Below are positions 29,322 through 33,354 of a DNA stretch of 33,354 bases, piece after piece. The stretch is from Hofstenia miamia. Its lineage: Eukaryota > Xenacoelomorpha > Acoela. The number at the start of each line of letters is the position of its first letter. Within the stretch, counting starts at the first letter, position 1. The DNA lies in contig SCFE01000046.1 in NCBI GenBank assembly GCA_004352715.1, positions 1,642,789 to 1,676,142 on the forward strand. The letters run 5' to 3'. The notes beneath the pieces were generated by a model. It had not been told where the DNA came from. It was given only the letters and a program-made list of their open reading frames with translations, and did not search any database. The position numbers and the translations under genes were made by a program.

Positions 29322-29845
29322 TAAAAACATTGAGCAAAAACTTCATAAATACTCAATGCCTAATTCATATAAATGTATTAACAACATTGTGTAAGATTGT
29401 AAACAATATTAATCCTGACAATAAAATATATTTTTCCTAATCTCGGTAAAATGTCTCGCTTAAACACACGCACTCAAAATATGAAAACAATTCTTTGTAA
29501 AAAGAGAACTATGGAAAACTCATTTATTAATACCTATATAAAACTTTGGAATGATTTACCTAGAAAATTAAAGCTATTGAAACAATTGAAGATAGTTAGA
29601 AAAAGTGTCAAAAGGCATTTCTATAATTCTAGAAAAGAAATAATTGAATTCAAATGGGGGGTTTTACATTTTATAATTGAATTATTCAACTAACAGAAAT
29701 TAAAACACCATAGACCAAGAGCACAATATTTTATTTTGTAATATTTTTTGTACATTTTTGACGCCATCACTATATGATATATTGCTAAAGTAACCTCTGA
29801 ATTACTGAATATTTTTTTTCTTCTTCTATGGGTGAAGAAGCTATT

Positions 29846-30350
29846 CAATATCACACATTACTTGCAGAAAAGTTTAGCAATAAAGGAATTGCAGTTTCAT
29901 ATGAAAGAGGCTTTCTTTTACAATTATAGAACAATATAAATTGCTTTACATTGTAAAACAAGGAAAGTGTATAAAAACCTTACTCTTCTAAACGAAATTG
30001 ACGTCCATTTGATTTAAATGATTAATTTTAATAAATGAAAATATGTTAAATGATAATTGTAAATCTTTGTAATATAGATTTTGTAAATTTTGATCAAGTA
30101 TTTTGTTGTAATTTATTAGCGGAAATCATTGTAAAGTTAATTTCAATTATATTTTGGATATAAATTTTGTTCTTTGATAAAAACATGGTAAATTTGGTGA
30201 TTTTGTGAACCAAGAATAAAATATCTAAATGATAATGTGTAAATTATAATTTATGGCATACAAGTATATGCATGTGAATTAGAAACATCTTTATCCAAGC
30301 TTAACAACATATACAAGAATGCGTTTAGTTATATACTAATTAGTTTTATT
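29846..30350. other. AT-rich spacer
   Basis: Strongly AT-rich and without any open frame worth reporting. Confidence 0.55.
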
Positions 30351-30354
30351 ATAT

Positions 30355-30955
30355 TTTATATTGATTGTGAATTTCCAGAGATACTAAAAAATCAAATATA
30401 ACGCCTATATATAAAAAAGTTGACAACTTAAGCGCAAACAATTATAGACCATTTTGTATTGCCCATCCTATCAGCAATTTTTTTGAAAAACTGTTGTATA
30501 TTCAAATAAACGCATTCCTAAAATCTGAAAACGTTCTATCGCATAAACAATTTGGGTTTCGCAATGGCCATAGCACCCAAGACTTAACAAATAAAGTCTA
30601 ATATATCTCATAACAAATGCAGTGTAGTCGCATTATTAGACTTAAGAAAGGCATTCAATTCCATGAATTTATATATTTTGGACGATAAGCTTGTAAATTA
30701 TAAATTTGGTGATAACTCAATTAATTTCATCATGAACTTCCTAGAAAACAGACAACAGCATGTAATACTAAACAGCAAAAAATCAAGCAATGTTACGACT
30801 GACCGTGAGGTGCATTAAGGTACTGTACTTGGCCCTATTTTATTTGCAATTTATGTAAATGATATAATTAAACATGTTAAACACAGCGACATTTACTAAT
30901 ATGCCAATGAAACATGCCTAATTATAATTTTCTCACAGAAGGCACACGAAATCTA
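30355..30955 (+). mobile_element. LINE reverse transcriptase relic C with YADD changed to YANE
   Basis: Open and broken frames spell ITPIYKKVDNLSANNYRPFC, NFFEKLLYIQINAFLKSENV, SHKQFGFRNGHSTQDL, DDKLVNYKFGDNSINFIMNF then REVH-stop-GTVLGPILFAIYVNDI and YANETCLII. The motif order is that of a non-LTR RT. The catalytic YADD reads YANE, the first Asp position being Asn, and PQG is replaced by H-stop. The sequence is clearly different from copies A and B. It ends near a TA run and a gap. Confidence 0.8.
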
Positions 30956-31010
30956 ATAATTTAGGGTGTGGCCGTACGGGCATGGACACTAAAGTACGGA
31001 CATCAGGCAT

Positions 31011-31988
31011 ATATATATATATANNNNNNNNNNNNNNNNNNNNNNNNNNNNNNNNNNNNNNNNNNNNNNNNNNNNNNNNNNNNNNNNNNNNNNNNNNNNN
31101 NNNNNNNNNNNNNNNNNNNNNNNNNNNNNNNNNNNNNNNNNNNNNNNNNNNNNNNNNNNNNNNNNNNNNNNNNNNNNNNNNNNNNNNNNNNNNNNNNNNN
31201 NNNNNNNNNNNNNNNNNNNNNNNNNNNNNNNNNNNNNNNNNNNNNNNNNNNNNNNNNNNNNNNNNNNNNNNNNNNNNNNNNNNNNNNNNNNNNNNNNNNN
31301 NNNNNNNNNNNNNNNNNNNNNNNNNNNNNNNNNNNNNNNNNNNNNNNNNNNNNNNNNNNNNNNNNNNNNNNNNNNNNNNNNNNNNNNNNNNNNNNNNNNN
31401 NNNNNNNNNNNNNNNNNNNNNNNNNNNNNNNNNNNNNNNNNNNNNNNNNNNNNNNNNNNNNNNNNNNNNNNNNNNNNNNNNNNNNNNNNNNNNNNNNNNN
31501 NNNNNNNNNNNNNNNNNNNNNNNNNNNNNNNNNNNNNNNNNNNNNNNNNNNNNNNNNNNNNNNNNNNNNNNNNNNNNNNNNNNNNNNNNNNNNNNNNNNN
31601 NNNNNNNNNNNNNNNNNNNNNNNNNNNNNNNNNNNNNNNNNNNNNNNNNNNNNNNNNNNNNNNNNNNNNNNNNNNNNNNNNNNNNNNNNNNNNNNNNNNN
31701 NNNNNNNNNNNNNNNNNNNNNNNNNNNNNNNNNNNNNNNNNNNNNNNNNNNNNNNNNNNNNNNNNNNNNNNNNNNNNNNNNNNNNNNNNNNNNNNNNNNN
31801 NNNNNNNNNNNNNNNNNNNNNNNNNNNNNNNNNNNNNNNNNNNNNNNNNNNNNNNNNNNNNNNNNNNNNNNNNNNNNNNNNNNNNNNNNNNNNNNNNNNN
31901 NNNNNNNNNNNNNNNNNNNNNNNNNNNNNNNNNNNNNNNNNNNNNNNNNNNNNNNNNNNNNNNNNNNNNNNNNNNNNNNNNNNNNNNN
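31011..31988. other. (TA)n run and 965-N gap
   Basis: TA repeats at 31011-31023 precede Ns at 31024-31988. Confidence 0.95.
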
Positions 31989-31989
31989 T

Positions 31990-32012
31990 ATTGTATGCAT
32001 AAAATATCTATA
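31990..32012 (+). repeat. 23-bp direct repeat, first copy
   Basis: This 23-bp sequence (core TGCATAAAATATCTATA) recurs exactly at 33295-33317. Confidence 0.75.
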
Positions 32013-32069
32013 AATTCATTTAGTGCCCTAAGAGACGATAATTGCAATTTTCCATATATGTAGTACTGA

Positions 32070-32070
<1 letters not shown>

Positions 32071-32101
<31 letters not shown>
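32071..32101. repeat. (TA)n microsatellite
   Basis: About 31 bp of pure TA repeat. Confidence 0.95.
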
Positions 32102-32103
<2 letters not shown>

Positions 32104-32329
32104 ATTTGAATGGGTACTTAAGACAGTAGGCTTATGTATATCGAATTTTTATTCATGACTACTTAATCGCATTAAAGACTATATTTCCCAAAAATATAAA
32201 TAAAATGGATTTATTAAATATCTCAATAAATGTCTGCATAAATTTATATGCATATAAATATGTTTGAATTTGCAGAATTGAAATGCGTCGCAAAAGCTAT
32301 TTGTAGTTGTAGTATTCAGCTGCAACGTG

Positions 32330-32397
32330 ACAGTCGTGCTTTAGAAACTTACTAAGACACATATATGCATTGTTAGCATTAATTTTATCGAAAAAAT
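32330..32397 (+). repeat. 68-bp direct repeat, first copy
   Basis: It matches 33207-33274 at an offset of 877 with two substitutions (32339 and 32384). Both copies begin ACAGTCGTG and keep the same reading frame open after a TTTAG. Confidence 0.85.
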
Positions 32398-32755
32398 CTA
32401 CAAGGAGACATTTTCAATAATTAACTCTGGCAATGTTCGGATTGCGAAGAATACAAATTTTGAATCAGTTATCGAACGACAAATAATTGAGGCATCAAAA
32501 TGTAGCAAGCCGATTAATTTCCTCTGGAATTTAATTTTACATAGTTTTGATAAATCTGATCTTATTCAGTTTAATTGGTTTGGACAAATAAAAAATACTT
32601 TTGAGGATTTAAAATGCCTTTGTTCCCAAACGCTTGTGAAATCATTTGTATATTATGTTGAAAAAACATTTAGCTGTGAAATTGATCAGAGTAACGCAGC
32701 TGAATATGTCAATTTGAGAATAAGACAATTACGCTGTTCTCTTAAGAAGAACTAA
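32345..32755 (+). CDS. Unknown 136-codon open segment, exon-like (no AUG at its start)
   Basis: The frame opens after TTTAG at 32340-32344 and reads KLTKTHICIVSINFIEKIYK, continues IINSGNVRIAKNTNFESVIE and INFLWNLILHSFDKSDLIQF, and closes RIRQLRCSLKKN with TAA at 32753. Amino-acid usage is even (W, C, H and charged residues all present), which is unlike random translation of AT-rich DNA. No Met occurs anywhere in it, so it is either an internal or terminal exon, with TTTAG as the acceptor, or a decayed ORF. I recognise no domain. Its first 17 residues are encoded again at 33222 onward. Confidence 0.4.
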   Translation, partial: KLTKTHICIVSINFIEKIYKETFSIINSGNVRIAKNTNFESVIERQIIEASKCSKPINFLWNLILHSFDKSDLIQFNWFGQIKNTFEDLKCLCSQTLVKSFVYYVEKTFSCEIDQSNAAEYVNLRIRQLRCSLKKN

Positions 32756-32890
32756 TTTTATTTTCTAAAAGACTTTTTTTGTATTGCATTTACTGGATTG
32801 TATTTCAAAATTTTGTAGTCAACATTTTCTCTTTTCAATATACAAACACTCGATATTCTATAAATAAAATATATCTTATTAAATTGTGAC

Positions 32891-33199
32891 ATGTATACAC
32901 TTATAAACTATTTATTCAAGTCACTGAAACTTGTCAATAATGGTATAATCATTGATGTAAGAAAGCATATTAGCGCTAAAAATATTCTGCTCAAATTTGT
33001 CAGTAAGAAAAAATTGGCCAGAAGAATAAAATACTTAGACGCTGATAATATATTGTTTCAAATGTTATTTTACTTTCGCCATTTTAAGATAAATGCATGG
33101 TGTTCTGGCTTTAATTTTGTAACAAAAAGTGCTAATTTCAATGATATATTTGACTTGAATACAGAAAACTACTATCACCAAAAGTCCTGGTATTTTTAA
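32891..33199 (+). CDS. Unknown 102-residue ORF
   Basis: Start ATG 32891 is preceded by an in-frame TGA, and the product is MYTLINYLFKSLKLVNNGII to ...YYHQKSWYF. A basic stretch (VSKKKLARRIKYLD) is followed by an aromatic-rich part (LFYFRHFKINAWCSGFNF). An AATAAA at 32862 lies just upstream and may instead belong to the previous open segment. No domain is recognised. It ends 8 bp before the second copy of the 68-bp repeat, so it lies within the bracketed segment. Confidence 0.4.
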   Translation: MYTLINYLFKSLKLVNNGIIIDVRKHISAKNILLKFVSKKKLARRIKYLDADNILFQMLFYFRHFKINAWCSGFNFVTKSANFNDIFDLNTENYYHQKSWYF

Positions 33200-33206
33200 T
33201 TTTTTA

Positions 33207-33274
33207 ACAGTCGTGATTTAGAAACTTACTAAGACACATATATGCATTGTTAGCATTAATGTTATCGAAAAAAT
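33207..33274 (+). repeat. 68-bp direct repeat, second copy
   Basis: Second copy of 32330-32397. The frame equivalent to the 32345 segment reads KLTKTHICIVSINVIEKIKY and ends at a TAA shortly after. A second copy of the 23-bp repeat follows at 33295-33317. Confidence 0.85.
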
Positions 33275-33354
33275 TAAATATTTCTCGTATTAAAATTGTA
33301 TGCATAAAATATCTATATTAATTTGGTTTCATTTAGAGCTATAAGAAGCAAAAA

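Larger units (their letters stand above)
26200..29845 (+). mobile_element. Non-LTR retrotransposon copy B (APE endonuclease, RT, 3' end)
   Basis: Endonuclease traces come first: YQNLSIKYNSFQNFVEDISL, then ISETWLTNEDQTS at about 26301-26340, then LMGDWNINFLNIN at about 27150 and FPFSDHCLIIS at about 27330. These are the ETW, GD-x-N and SDH motifs of APE-type nucleases. The distance between ETW and GDWN is about 850 bp, several hundred more than expected, so extra sequence is inserted. An RT linker (27692-27880) and RT region follow, with many frame breaks: DFCYIS, TQYGF, PCLDISKAFDFIKHD and QLADDTMLA. Post-RT frames are at 29028-29321 and 29451-29693 (KLWNDLPRKLKLLKQLK). The 3' UTR ends in TTTTTTCTTCTTCT near 29820-29837. 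A 176-bp MITE interrupts it at 28721. Confidence 0.82.

Noticed and set aside
30933-32104. Four long open frames on both strands through the second gap
   Set aside because: They are products of Ns and TA repeats, with no real coding evidence.

Overview
This is an AT-rich, repeat-dominated stretch of a metazoan nuclear genome in a draft assembly with N gaps. The evidence is intron-type GT/AG signals, a RING/B-box (TRIM-type) protein, a PIH1-domain exon, and relics of many eukaryotic transposon superfamilies: Tc1/mariner, piggyBac, PIF/Harbinger, Mutator-like, THAP and APE/RT LINEs. Nothing prokaryotic is present (no operons, ribosome binding sites or CRISPR). I cannot name the species. An invertebrate animal is the safest reading, and the PIH1 exon hints at ciliated or flagellated cells.

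Layout. 1-4.4 kb: one intronless-looking TRIM-like gene on the minus strand (2471-4231). It is split by a single in-frame TAG into a RING/B-box half and a beta-propeller-like half, and its 5' part appears a second time at 1-978 as a probable assembly duplicate. A perfect 233-bp piggyBac-type MITE lies at 1789-2021. 4.4-11.3 kb: a graveyard of short relics, comprising a LINE 3' end, an orphan THAP module, two Harbinger pieces, a piggyBac 5' end, a probable mariner piece and several unrecognised open segments. 11.5-16.2 kb: a tRNA-like sequence, paired hairpins, a decayed Tc3-like transposon (with an artefactual partial copy before it), a decayed Tc1-like transposon with a damaged catalytic triad, and a Mutator-like transposase C-terminus.

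16.3-22.4 kb: the most gene-like non-transposon signal is a PIH1-domain exon on the minus strand (17273-17496), joinable through a 45-nt intron to a short last exon ending at 17179. A convergent unknown open segment ends at 17157. The rest is AT-rich non-coding DNA and a 1000-N gap. 22.4-31 kb: a LINE cluster. Two related non-LTR elements (about 23.2-25.5 and 26.2-29.8 kb) are each interrupted by a different MITE, one a 628-bp foldback element and one a 176-bp piggyBac-type element; two other RT relics flank them. 31-33.35 kb: a 965-N gap, then two unrecognised open frames bracketed by a 68-bp direct repeat.

Only the TRIM-like gene and the PIH1 gene look like host protein-coding genes. Almost everything else is dead mobile DNA. 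No coordinated multi-gene system is visible. The most unusual items are the in-frame TAG in an otherwise intact TRIM-like gene, the foldback MITE carrying paired CRE and E-box palindromes, and the repeat-bracketed unknown ORFs at the right end.
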